This document shows, piece by piece, positions 1 through 6,810 of a stretch of 64,000 bases of DNA; the stretch's first letter is position 1; every line of letters starts with the position of its first letter. The notes below the pieces were generated by a model. That model was not told where the DNA came from. It was given only the letters and a program-made list of their open reading frames with translations, and did not search any database. The DNA is taken from positions 1 to 64,000 of the forward strand of contig JAFSJX010000075.1 in NCBI GenBank assembly GCA_017449285.1, in the 5' to 3' direction. The stretch comes from Treponema sp. (GTDB taxonomy: Bacteria; Spirochaetota; Spirochaetia; Treponematales; Treponemataceae). The translations under genes were made by a program, and so were the position numbers.

Positions 1-294
1 ATGGAAGAGCAGAACGAAGGCTCCAAGCAGATTACGGATGCCCTTCACAGCATGAACGACAGCACCGTGGAAGTCCGGAACGCATCTTCTGAAATGGAAG
101 AAGGCAACAAGATGATTCTGAAAGAAGTCCAGCACTTGCAGAATGCGACTATCGCGATGAACGAAAGCATGGAAGAAATGGCTGTCGGCGCGCGCAAGAT
201 TAACGAGACTGGTGCCACGTTAAGCGACATTTCAAGCAAAGTGAAAGAGTCTATCGCTCAAATCGGCGAGCAGGTAGATAAGTTCAAGGTATAA
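1..294 (+). CDS. Methyl-accepting chemotaxis protein, C-terminal fragment
   Basis: This is the last 97 residues of a chemotaxis receptor; the gene starts before the window, so the ATG at base 1 is probably internal. The sequence is a long Gln/Glu/Met/Ser-rich alpha-helix (SSEMEEGNKMILKEV, MNESMEEMAVGARKINETG) typical of the distal arm of the MCP cytoplasmic coiled coil, where methylated Glu/Gln pairs sit. It ends in VDKFKV with no CheR-binding pentapeptide. Receptors of this type pass ligand signals to CheA/CheW. The sensory domain is not visible, so the ligand is unknown. A rho-independent terminator follows within 60 bases. Confidence 0.85.
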   Translation: MEEQNEGSKQITDALHSMNDSTVEVRNASSEMEEGNKMILKEVQHLQNATIAMNESMEEMAVGARKINETGATLSDISSKVKESIAQIGEQVDKFKV

Positions 295-349
295 AGACTG
301 TCGTTTTCGGGCTTGCCCCGAAAATCTATTTGCCTTTCAGAATACAGGG

Positions 350-389
350 CGGCACGCTGGAAACTCCCGAATCCCGTGCCGTCTTTTTT
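350..389 (+). terminator. Rho-independent terminator after the chemotaxis receptor
   Basis: A 7-bp stem CGGCACG/CGTGCCG is followed by TC and six T. It lies between the convergent receptor and HAD genes. A second hairpin, TTTTCGGG/CCCCGAAAA, lies at about 304-324. Confidence 0.7.
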
Positions 390-401
390 GCTTGCTGTCG
401 T

Positions 402-1049
402 TTATCCCAACAGCAGTTTCTGCAAATCTTCTACGGTCGCTGCGATATAATCTGCACCCGCTGTTTCCAGTTCAGAGCGGCTTCCGTAGCCGTACAAAAT
501 CCCCACGGATTGCACTCCATTCGCTTTTGCGCCGTCCACATCGTGATGTCGGTCTCCAATCATCACAAGGTCATCGGCTTTTGACCCGCAGTTGTCCATC
601 ACGTAGCGGATTACCGTGGCTTTGTCTGCATGGGTTTCCGCCTCGTCGCTTCCGCCGCAAAAATCAAAATATTTGAGCAAGTCATAATGCTTCAATATGG
701 GGAACATGAATTTTTCAGGCTTTCCCGTAGCGACGCAGAGGTGTTTGCCAGCCTCTTTCAGCGCACCAAGCAGTTGGGGGATTCCCTTGTAGACACTGTT
801 TTCAAAAATGCCGTGGACAGCGTAATATTCGCGGTAAACAGCCATCGCCTTTTCTGCCTCGTCCTTGCTAAAGCCATAGAATGTGCTGAAAGAATAGACC
901 AGCGGAGGGCCGATAAAGCGATAGAGGGCGGTATCATCAGGTTCATCTATGCCCCAACGTCTGAGCGCATAGCGAACGGAATGTATAATGCCAGGCCCGC
1001 TTTCGGTTAGCGTACCGTCCAAATCAAAAAAGAAATAGTTTTGCTTCAT
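402..1049 (-). CDS. HAD-superfamily phosphatase (phosphoglycolate phosphatase-like)
   Basis: A 215-residue haloacid-dehalogenase-like hydrolase. Motif I is FFDLDGTLTESG near residue 7, where the first Asp is the phosphorylated nucleophile. Motif II is CVATGKP, and motif III/IV is VMIGDRHHDVDGAKANG near residue 165. The cap arrangement and length match the Gph/PpaX/5'-nucleotidase-like branch. The substrate cannot be read from sequence; a small phosphomonoester such as phosphoglycolate or a nucleotide is the family expectation. Its ATG shares one base with the stop of the upstream HAD gene (TAATG), so the two are almost certainly translationally coupled. Confidence 0.85.
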   Translation of the reverse strand: MKQNYFFFDLDGTLTESGPGIIHSVRYALRRWGIDEPDDTALYRFIGPPLVYSFSTFYGFSKDEAEKAMAVYREYYAVHGIFENSVYKGIPQLLGALKEAGKHLCVATGKPEKFMFPILKHYDLLKYFDFCGGSDEAETHADKATVIRYVMDNCGSKADDLVMIGDRHHDVDGAKANGVQSVGILYGYGSRSELETAGADYIAATVEDLQKLLLG

Positions 1050-1648
1050 TACATGCGCTCGCCCGTACTGCTTTGAATGTAGGCGCGGGCATCTTCCGCC
1101 GAAGTGTACACATGCGCGTGAATGCCAAGGCTTTGTGCCGCCGCCACATTTTCCGGCATGTCGTCAAAAAAGAAGATGTCTTTAAAATCGTAGGATTTTT
1201 CCGCCGCCTTGATGTAGTGCCAAAACGTGATGTCCGGCTTAATCTGCCGCATCAGGTGAGAGGCATACACTTTGTCGAAACAGTCATATTGACCGTGCGT
1301 GATGTGGTAATCGTAGTGTACGTCAATCACATTCGTGCCGCAGACCACACGATTCCCCGCCGCACGCAATTCCTCGACTAGGCGCACGGTGTCTTCGTTC
1401 ACCTCGGGCTTAAAAAACGAGAGCCAATAATTTTCTTTTGGGGCGGCGAGGTTTTCACGGCGGGCAAGCAATGCAAGACTTTCGGCACTGGAAATATCCC
1501 CACGACAGGCCGCATCTATCAGCCCGCCGTGTTTTTTTGCCGCACTATCCGCATCTGAAATGCCCATTGCCCGACAAATGTTTTCCCATACCCAAAAACT
1601 GCGCGTCACCACGCCGCCCATGTCGAAGATAAATAACGTATTCTTCAT
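1049..1648 (-). CDS. HAD-superfamily hydrolase, subfamily IA
   Basis: A 199-residue HAD hydrolase. Motif I is IFDMGGVVTRSF, the D-x-G-G-V form of the YihX/epoxide-hydrolase-N-like branch rather than DGTL. Motif II is CGTNVID and motif IV is FFFDDMPENVAAAQSLG near residue 160. It probably acts on a small phosphorylated metabolite; the substrate is unknown. It is the first gene of a two-gene HAD operon and overlaps the next start by one base. Its Shine-Dalgarno GAGGA lies in the end of a CTCTGTG-type palindromic repeat (1655-1721), so the repeat appears to have donated the ribosome-binding site. Confidence 0.85.
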   Translation of the reverse strand: MKNTLFIFDMGGVVTRSFWVWENICRAMGISDADSAAKKHGGLIDAACRGDISSAESLALLARRENLAAPKENYWLSFFKPEVNEDTVRLVEELRAAGNRVVCGTNVIDVHYDYHITHGQYDCFDKVYASHLMRQIKPDITFWHYIKAAEKSYDFKDIFFFDDMPENVAAAQSLGIHAHVYTSAEDARAYIQSSTGERM

Positions 1649-1654
1649 CTAAAA

Positions 1655-1721
1655 TTCCTCACGGAAAGCACAGAGGTCACAGAGACTGAAAACTCCGTGT
1701 TCTCCTAGGCTCTGTGTGTGG
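1655..1721. repeat. CTCTGTG-type palindromic repeat, copy 1
   Basis: One arm reads CCTCACGGAAAGCACAGAGG and the other arm has CTCTGTGTGTGG. A second copy lies at 14986-15060. It sits between purH-like and the HAD operon. On the minus strand its GTGAGGAATTT end immediately precedes the HAD start codon. Confidence 0.7.
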
Positions 1722-1726
1722 CTTTT

Positions 1727-2902
1727 TTAGTGATAGAAGAGCCTCATGCCTGTGAATGCCATGACCATGCCGTACTTGTTGCAGGTTTCAATTACGTTGT
1801 CATCGCGGACAGAACCGCCGGGCTGGGCAATCACGCTCACACCGCTCTTGCGGGCACGTTCAATGTTATCGCCAAAGGGAAAGAATGCGTCGCTTCCCAA
1901 AGCCACATCGGTGTTTTTATCCAGCCAAGCACGTTTTTCCTCGCGGGTGAACACCGTGGGCTTTTCAGCAAAAATCGTCTGCCATTTGCCTTCGGCAAGC
2001 ACATCCTCGTATTCGTCTCCAATGTATACGTCAATCGCATTGTCGCGGTCAGTACGCTTGATGCCGTCCACAAACTTTAGCCCCAGCACTTTGGGAGACT
2101 GACGAAGCCACCAGTTGTCCGCCTTCTGACCCGCAAGACGCGTACAGTGGATGCGGCTCTGCTGTCCAGCACCAATACCGATTGCCTGTCCGTCCTTTAC
2201 ATAGCAGACTGAGTTTGACTGCGTGTACTTCAAGACAATCTGCGCAATCAGAAGATTGTGTTTTTCATCTTCGGTAAGCGTTTTCTTTTCGGTCACGATG
2301 TTTGCCAGCGTGGACTCGTCCAGTTTGAAGAAATTATGTCCCTGCTCAAATTTTACGCCAAAGACCTGCTTTACTTCTGTTGCGGGCGGAACATAGTCAG
2401 GGTCAATCTGCAGAATACAGTAGGCACCCTTTTTCTTTGCCTTCAGGATTTCCAATGCGTCCGCATCGTAGCCCGGAGCGATGATGCCGTCTGAAACTTC
2501 CTTTGCAATCAGTTGGGCAGTTGCCTTGTCGCACACATCGGAAAGGGAGATAAAGTCGCCAAAAGATGACATGCGGTCAGCCCCACGCGCGCGGGCATAG
2601 GCACAGGCAAGGGGAGTGAGTTTAATCGCATCATCAACAAAATAGATTTTTTTGAGCGTGTCAGAAAGCGGCTTACCAATGGCAGCACCCGCCGGAGACA
2701 CATGCTTAAAACTCGTCGCCGCAGGAAGCCCTGTCGCTTCTTTGAGTTCCTTTACCAACTGCCAGCCGTTGAGCGCGTCAAGCAAATTGATATATCCAGG
2801 CTTACCGTTAATCACCGTAACAGGCAGGTCGCCCTCGTCCACATACACCCGCGCCGGTTTCTGGTTGGGGTTACATCCGTATTTCAGTTCAAGTTCTTTC
2901 AT
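1727..2902 (-). CDS. Phosphoribosylaminoimidazolecarboxamide (AICAR) formyltransferase, stand-alone
   Basis: A 391-residue protein corresponding to the transformylase half of PurH without the IMP cyclohydrolase domain. It transfers a formyl group from 10-formyl-THF to AICAR, the penultimate step of purine synthesis. Diagnostic segments are LKYGCNPNQKPARVY at the start, LPAATSFKHVSPAGAAIG near residue 60 (the K-H pair is catalytic in the family), and VIAQPGGSVRD and MAFTGMRLFYH at the end. I chose the ATG at 2902 rather than 2962 because family homology starts there and a -10-like TATTAT lies exactly six bases upstream, implying a leaderless message. A separate IMP cyclohydrolase would be expected elsewhere in the genome. 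Confidence 0.92.
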   Translation of the reverse strand: MKELELKYGCNPNQKPARVYVDEGDLPVTVINGKPGYINLLDALNGWQLVKELKEATGLPAATSFKHVSPAGAAIGKPLSDTLKKIYFVDDAIKLTPLACAYARARGADRMSSFGDFISLSDVCDKATAQLIAKEVSDGIIAPGYDADALEILKAKKKGAYCILQIDPDYVPPATEVKQVFGVKFEQGHNFFKLDESTLANIVTEKKTLTEDEKHNLLIAQIVLKYTQSNSVCYVKDGQAIGIGAGQQSRIHCTRLAGQKADNWWLRQSPKVLGLKFVDGIKRTDRDNAIDVYIGDEYEDVLAEGKWQTIFAEKPTVFTREEKRAWLDKNTDVALGSDAFFPFGDNIERARKSGVSVIAQPGGSVRDDNVIETCNKYGMVMAFTGMRLFYH

Positions 2903-2995
2903 ATAGTCATAATATAATGGAAAAAAGCGATAGGGGGAAGTAAGTTTTGCGAACTTCGACACAAATCGAACGCAAAACTTATTAAACGAAGCGGG

Positions 2996-3250
2996 TTAAA
3001 CAGTTCCTGCAATCGGGCAATTATGCTCTCTCGCCCAACGCAAAGCAAAATTCAACCGAATCTCATACCCTGCATTAGATACTTGAAGCCAAGCCTTATT
3101 ATCATCATCAAGAAGTGTTGCCAATCGTTGGTTACGAAAATGCCCCGTAGCCCATTGCTCCCGCGTTATTTCTGGTATGTCAGACAAATCTATTGTCCGA
3201 TTTTTTATTTGAGCCACACGCTCAGCCGTCAATGTGTTTGCGATATTCAT
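2996..3250 (-). CDS. brnA: BrnA-family antitoxin
   Basis: An 84-residue protein starting MNIANTLTAERV. It has the conserved BrnA segment IKNRTIDLSDIPEIT and a C-terminal ribbon-helix-helix-like part with AGYEIRLNFALRWAREH, matching the G-Y-x-T/E-R-I/L-N pattern of BrnA. BrnA neutralises BrnT and represses the operon through its DNA-binding C-terminus. The start at 3250 is preceded by GAGGAATT and lies 29 bases inside the brnT 3' end, the usual overlap for this pair. Confidence 0.85.
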   Translation of the reverse strand: MNIANTLTAERVAQIKNRTIDLSDIPEITREQWATGHFRNQRLATLLDDDNKAWLQVSNAGYEIRLNFALRWAREHNCPIAGTV

Positions 3251-3527
3251 TGTATAATTCCTCTTCAAGTGCTGTCGCCAAACGCGCATTGATTATTCGA
3301 ATGCGCTCCCGTTCCGTAAAAACTGTGGTTACAATCATCATGCCAGCCACATTTCCAACTCCGACATATCTTTCTTCCGATGCAGTAGAATGCGTTTCGT
3401 CATAAATCTCATAAAAATAAGGGTCATCGAAAACCGGCAAGATTTCCTCAAACGCAATACCATGTTTGCGCATATTGATTTCGTTCTTATCGGAATCCCA
3501 TTCATATTTGCCGTGTATTACCGTCAT
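3222..3527 (-). CDS. brnT: BrnT-family ribonuclease toxin
   Basis: A 101-residue protein. The N-terminus KYEWDSDKNEINMRKHGIAF matches the BrnT signature (F/Y-E-W-D-x-x-K-x2-x-N-x-x-K-H-G-I/V-x-F). It continues with EERYVGVG and the basic strand ERERIRIINARLAT. BrnT toxins are RelE-fold RNases that block translation and are bound by BrnA. The open frame extends further 5', but the ATG at 3527 has a strong SD (AAGGGGAG) and begins at the family N-terminus. The promoter at 3548-3576 supports this. The pair lies against a decayed outer-membrane gene. Confidence 0.88.
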   Translation of the reverse strand: MTVIHGKYEWDSDKNEINMRKHGIAFEEILPVFDDPYFYEIYDETHSTASEERYVGVGNVAGMMIVTTVFTERERIRIINARLATALEEELYNEYRKHIDG

Positions 3528-3547
3528 CAGAACTCCCCTTTGTGACA

Positions 3548-3576
3548 AGTATAATCTATTTTGACAAAGTTGTAAA
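3548..3576 (-). promoter_or_regulatory. Sigma70-type promoter of brnTA
   Basis: On the minus strand, TTTACA (3571-3576), a 17-base spacer and TATACT (3548-3553). It overlaps the very beginning of the decayed gene on the plus strand. Confidence 0.7.
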
Positions 3577-4372
3577 ATAAAAAATACCCAGCATCCGTAA
3601 AAGAAGAGTATTCTGACATAGGAATCGACATAACAAAATATCAGTATGAGAAGAAAGCCATAGATTTTAAACTCATTCCCTTTGGAAAGCAAATCAACTC
3701 AAAAAAGAATGAAGCTCGGTACTTTACCATCGAACCCGGCTTGAATTTCAGAATAGAGCCTGAAGCATCTGAAATAAATTTTGAGACACCTGTGCAAGAA
3801 GATAATGCGTTTGTCAAATGGACCATGAAATCTGACCGAAAAAACTACATCATCCGTCCGTATTATTCCACGACGCTGTAACGCCTTTGGGAAACCTTTT
3901 TTCCATTACGCTGAATGTCCTGTATGCCCCCTGTTATTTCTATTGGAGCAAGAGCAACGTTTCATTCGACATATTTTATTATCAGGGCGCAACAAAAGCA
4001 ACATTTTCCATTCCTGACGTACATCTGGATGCCACGGGATTTGCCACCAATTATGTTGATGCAAATATAATGCTCAGTCTTTTTAACATTGCCGCGTTCT
4101 CCTGTAGAATGATTTTTGAGCGTGACCACAAGACTGATTTCGGTCTTGCGACTAATGAGGCAGAAAAGAAGTTTGACCCTGCCGAAAAAGACAACACCTA
4201 CGAAAAACTCAGCCTGAAAGTCGGCGGCTCGCTCATAAACATCGGAAAAGCAAGCATGAGAATCAAGGCTGGCATCTTCTACCAGTGGGACTGGGAATAC
4301 AACCACAATGCCGAAAAATGGACGAATTCCGGCAAATGGATTTTTGGCGTAGGAATGCGAAACCTGCACTGA
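3576..4372 (+). pseudogene. Decayed outer-membrane beta-barrel protein gene
   Basis: A plus-strand reading frame with no start codon runs from 3576 (NKKYPASVKEEYSDIG...) to a stop at 3879-3881. The protein character then continues in another frame to 4372. Amphipathic, aromatic-rich strands alternate throughout (FTIEPGLNFRIEP; KNYIIRPYY; VLYAPCYFYW; RIKAGIFYQWDW; WIFGVGMRNLH). A single frameshift between about 3840 and 3886 would join the two parts, giving roughly RPYY-FHDAVTPLGNLFSITL. The 5' end, including signal peptide and promoter, is missing exactly where the brnTA promoter begins. I infer an outer-membrane porin-like gene truncated and frameshifted; the family is not recognised. A sequencing error could explain the frameshift but not the missing 5' end. 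Confidence 0.65.
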
Positions 4373-4394
4373 TTCGCCGCATGAAAAAAGCCAG

Positions 4395-4700
4395 TTATGC
4401 CACAGAAATCACATCTTCCGTATTGTACAGATATCCGTTCTCATACATAAATTCCGGGGCGCAGTCTATTTCGCCATTGTTCCATGTGACGATGCCATAT
4501 TCCAGTTTCGGATTTTCATATACTTCTGGATTCCTAAGCGGTTCAAAAACTTCGCCCGTAAGAATACTTGTATCAAATAGTTTTAAAACATTGTCTGAAA
4601 ATTTCAGTAAATAAATACCGCCATACATGTGCTTCACTTCAAGAACAGTTAGCATTTTTTCCGGGTTATCTGAATGCACAATGCCATTTTCTTCGTGCAT
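4395..4700 (-). CDS. DUF2442 domain-containing protein
   Basis: A 101-residue acidic protein, MHEENGIVHSDNPEKMLTVL. It has the DUF2442 pattern of a short beta-rich domain: VLEVKHMYGGIYLLKFSDN, LKLFDTSILTGEVFEPLRN and EYGIVTWNNGEIDCAPEFMYENG. The AGGAGG ten bases before the ATG at 4700 fixes the start. Family function is unknown; members usually sit next to a DUF4160 gene, and such pairs are sometimes proposed to be toxin-antitoxin-like. Here the DUF4160 partner is reduced to a remnant ten bases upstream, so this may be an orphan survivor. Confidence 0.75.
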   Translation of the reverse strand: MHEENGIVHSDNPEKMLTVLEVKHMYGGIYLLKFSDNVLKLFDTSILTGEVFEPLRNPEVYENPKLEYGIVTWNNGEIDCAPEFMYENGYLYNTEDVISVA

Positions 4701-4710
4701 GTTTTGCCTC

Positions 4711-4859
4711 CTACGAATCGATTTTATCAAAATGCTTGTTCTGAACGGCAAGATTCCATGCCGCATACGCTTTTTCCTCATTGCTTTTAAGCCAGTTCTG
4801 AACAGCCTTTAACTGCTTCGCGGGAAGTTCACCGGCTAACATCGTTTTAACTCTGGCAT
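4711..4859 (-). pseudogene. DUF4160 protein remnant with internal deletion
   Basis: The ATG at 4859, with SD AAGGGG, opens MPELKRC and then stops. The next frame, from the ATG at 4842, reads LAGELPAKQLKAVQNWLKSN and then NEEKAYAAWNLAVQNKHFDK, which matches the C-terminal half of DUF4160 proteins (G-E-L-P-x-K-Q-L-K...W...A...F-x-K-I). The N-terminal first residues and the C-terminal third are therefore present while the middle (the G-I-x-I-x-M/Y...H-F-H part) is gone, as from a deletion. The 43-residue downstream frame might still be translated. Ten bases separate it from DUF2442. Confidence 0.6.
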
Positions 4860-4913
4860 GGTTTCACCCCTTGCCTTAATAATACCACATATCATTGTTT
4901 TATCAACCCGCAC

Positions 4914-4949
4914 AAAAAAAAACGGTCTGCCCCGCAATGGAACAGACCG
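4914..4949 (-). terminator. Rho-independent terminator of gdhA
   Basis: Minus strand: CGGTCTG, a loop, CAGACCG, then nine T. It lies 135 bases downstream of the gdhA stop, beyond a small palindromic insertion. Confidence 0.8.
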
Positions 4950-4999
4950 TCATTCACATCAATTTGCGCTTGCGCGCATGAGCGTCATAGCGCTCGCAA

Positions 5000-5104
5000 T
5001 TACACCAATCCCTGAGCCAGGAAGATTCGCCTGCGGCGAACTTCTGCGAGTTTGCCTTCGCAAACTCGTGGCAACTCAGTTCTCTTAGACTAATCCCTGA
5101 GCCA
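5000..5104 (-). repeat. Palindromic insertion flanked by 20-bp duplication of the gdhA 3' end
   Basis: Bases 5000-5019 repeat the last bases and stop of gdhA (5085-5104) with 18 of 20 identical; both encode AQGLV and stop. Between them are 65 bases with two perfect hairpins, GAGTTTGC/GCAAACTC and TTCGCC/GGCGAA. This looks like insertion of a small palindromic element with a target duplication that kept the protein C-terminus intact. Confidence 0.6.
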
Positions 5105-6449
5105 TCATTGCCCTCGCGACTTTCAGGAAGCCGTAGATGTTTGCGCCGGAGACATAATCTGCTTTGGTGGCGTATTTGGCTGCGGTCTCGTAGGCGTTGT
5201 CGTGGATGTTGGTCATAATCTGCTTGAGTTTTGCATCCACTTCTTCGCGAGTCCATGAGAGGCGTTCTGAGTTCTGGCTCATTTCAAGACCAGAAACGGC
5301 GACGCCACCTGCGTTTGATGCCTTTCCAGGAGCGAAGAGCACGCCCTTTGACTGCAGGAATGCGATTGCATCCGCGCGGGTCGGCATGTTTGCGCCTTCG
5401 GCAACCAGTTTACAGCCATTTGCAACCAGTTTTTCCGCATCTTCCATGTAGATTTCGTCCTGAGTTGCACAGGGGAATGCACAGTCAACCTTTACGCCCC
5501 AGGGTTTTTCGCCCTTGAAGAACTTTGCCTTGGGATATTTCTTTACGTACTCGTCCACTTTCTTGTGTGCGGCGCGGAATTCCATGACATAAGCCAGTTT
5601 CTCGGCATCAATTCCGTCTTCGTCCAAAATGTATCCAGATGAGTCAGACAATGTAACGACCTTGCCGCCCAACTGAGTGATTTTCTCACATGCGTACTGA
5701 GCCACGTTTCCGTCGCCAGAGATTGAGCAGACCTTGCCCTTGAAGTCAGTTCCCGCAGCGTGGAGCATACAGTCAGCGAAGTAAATCAGTCCGTAGCCAG
5801 TTGCCTCCGGGCGAATCAATGAACCGCCAAAGTCCAGTCCCTTTCCTGTCAAAACACCAGTGAAGTTGTTCACGATTCTCTTGTACTGACCGAACATCCA
5901 TGCAACTTCGCGTCCACCAACACCCTTGTCGCCAGCGGGAACGTCGGTATCAGCACCAATGTGGCGGTAGAGTTCTGTCATAAATGACTGGCAGAAGCGC
6001 ATAACCTCGCCATCGCTCTTTCCGTGCGGGTCAAAGTCTGAACCACCCTTGCCGCCACCCATGGGGAGCGTTGTGAGTGAGTTCTTCAAAACCTGCTCAA
6101 AGCCAAGGAATTTCAAAACGTCAAGACCTACTTCGGGAGAGAAGCGGAGACCTCCTTTGTAGGGACCGATTGCGCTGTTGAACTGTACGCGGAATCCGCG
6201 GTTTACATGGGGCTTACCCTGATCGTCCGTCCACGGTACACGGAACATAATGATGCGCTCAGGCTCAACAAAGCGTTCCAGTACGGCAGTTGCTTCCAGT
6301 TCAGGCATTGTGTCTACAACCGGAGAAAGCGTCTCCAGAACAAGACCTGCAGCCTGCAAAAAGTGCTCCTGATCTGCATAGCGAGCCTGCAAATCTTCCC
6401 ACACGCGCTTACAATACGCGTTCTTCACGTTAAATGATTTGATTGCCAT
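5085..6449 (-). CDS. gdhA: NADP-specific glutamate dehydrogenase
   Basis: A 454-residue protein that interconverts 2-oxoglutarate plus ammonium with glutamate in the cytoplasm; it is the main ammonia-assimilating route in many gut bacteria. The motif PMGGGKGGSDFDP holds catalytic K134, and DVPAGDKGVGGRE holds catalytic D174. The Rossmann segment is SGDGNVAQYA at about 244. Length and layout match the hexameric GdhA class. The ATG at 6449 is preceded by AAGGGG and begins at the family N-terminus; an upstream in-frame extension (MYGAFF...) is not conserved-looking. Its 3' end carries a palindromic insertion and a terminator at 4914-4949. Confidence 0.95.
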   Translation of the reverse strand: MAIKSFNVKNAYCKRVWEDLQARYADQEHFLQAAGLVLETLSPVVDTMPELEATAVLERFVEPERIIMFRVPWTDDQGKPHVNRGFRVQFNSAIGPYKGGLRFSPEVGLDVLKFLGFEQVLKNSLTTLPMGGGKGGSDFDPHGKSDGEVMRFCQSFMTELYRHIGADTDVPAGDKGVGGREVAWMFGQYKRIVNNFTGVLTGKGLDFGGSLIRPEATGYGLIYFADCMLHAAGTDFKGKVCSISGDGNVAQYACEKITQLGGKVVTLSDSSGYILDEDGIDAEKLAYVMEFRAAHKKVDEYVKKYPKAKFFKGEKPWGVKVDCAFPCATQDEIYMEDAEKLVANGCKLVAEGANMPTRADAIAFLQSKGVLFAPGKASNAGGVAVSGLEMSQNSERLSWTREEVDAKLKQIMTNIHDNAYETAAKYATKADYVSGANIYGFLKVARAMMAQGLV

Positions 6450-6624
6450 TTTTTTACCCCTTACAATCATAAATTTTTGCACAAAAAAAGCGCCATACAC
6501 AAAACGCTACCACACCCCTATAGGGCGCATCGGTAGAGCCTTATGTATGACGCCATTGTCATTGGCATTACTATATATCAGAACAAAAAAAATGTCTAGT
6601 CCTCATGCAATTTCCGCAATTTCT

Positions 6625-6728
6625 GGAGGGGCGAAGCCTCGCCCCTAGGTTCAGCCAGCGGCTTTGCCGCCGTCTTCACCATACCCCACTCTCCTAGGGG
6701 CGATATTTCCGCTTTTCAGCCCCTAAGA
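6625..6728 (-). repeat. Family-1 palindromic repeat, copy A
   Basis: In the 311-base interval between gdhA and the M13 peptidase. Read on the minus strand it has three hairpins: TAGGGGC(TGAAAAGC...)GCCCCTA, then GGCGGC/GCCGC, then GGGGCGAGGCTTCGCCCC. Its stem sequences differ from copies B and D by paired changes. Confidence 0.75.
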
Positions 6729-6758
6729 CCTGCAAGACAGACTTACTTCCCTTCAATT

Positions 6759-6787
6759 TGTTTTTTTCCATGAGGTATGCTATACTT
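6759..6787 (+). promoter_or_regulatory. Promoter of the M13 peptidase gene
   Basis: TTGTTT (6759-6764), 17 bases, then TATACT (6782-6787). An AAGGAG ribosome-binding site follows before the ATG at 6811. Confidence 0.6.
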
Positions 6788-6810
6788 TTCCTTAAAAAGG
6801 AGACTGAGAC

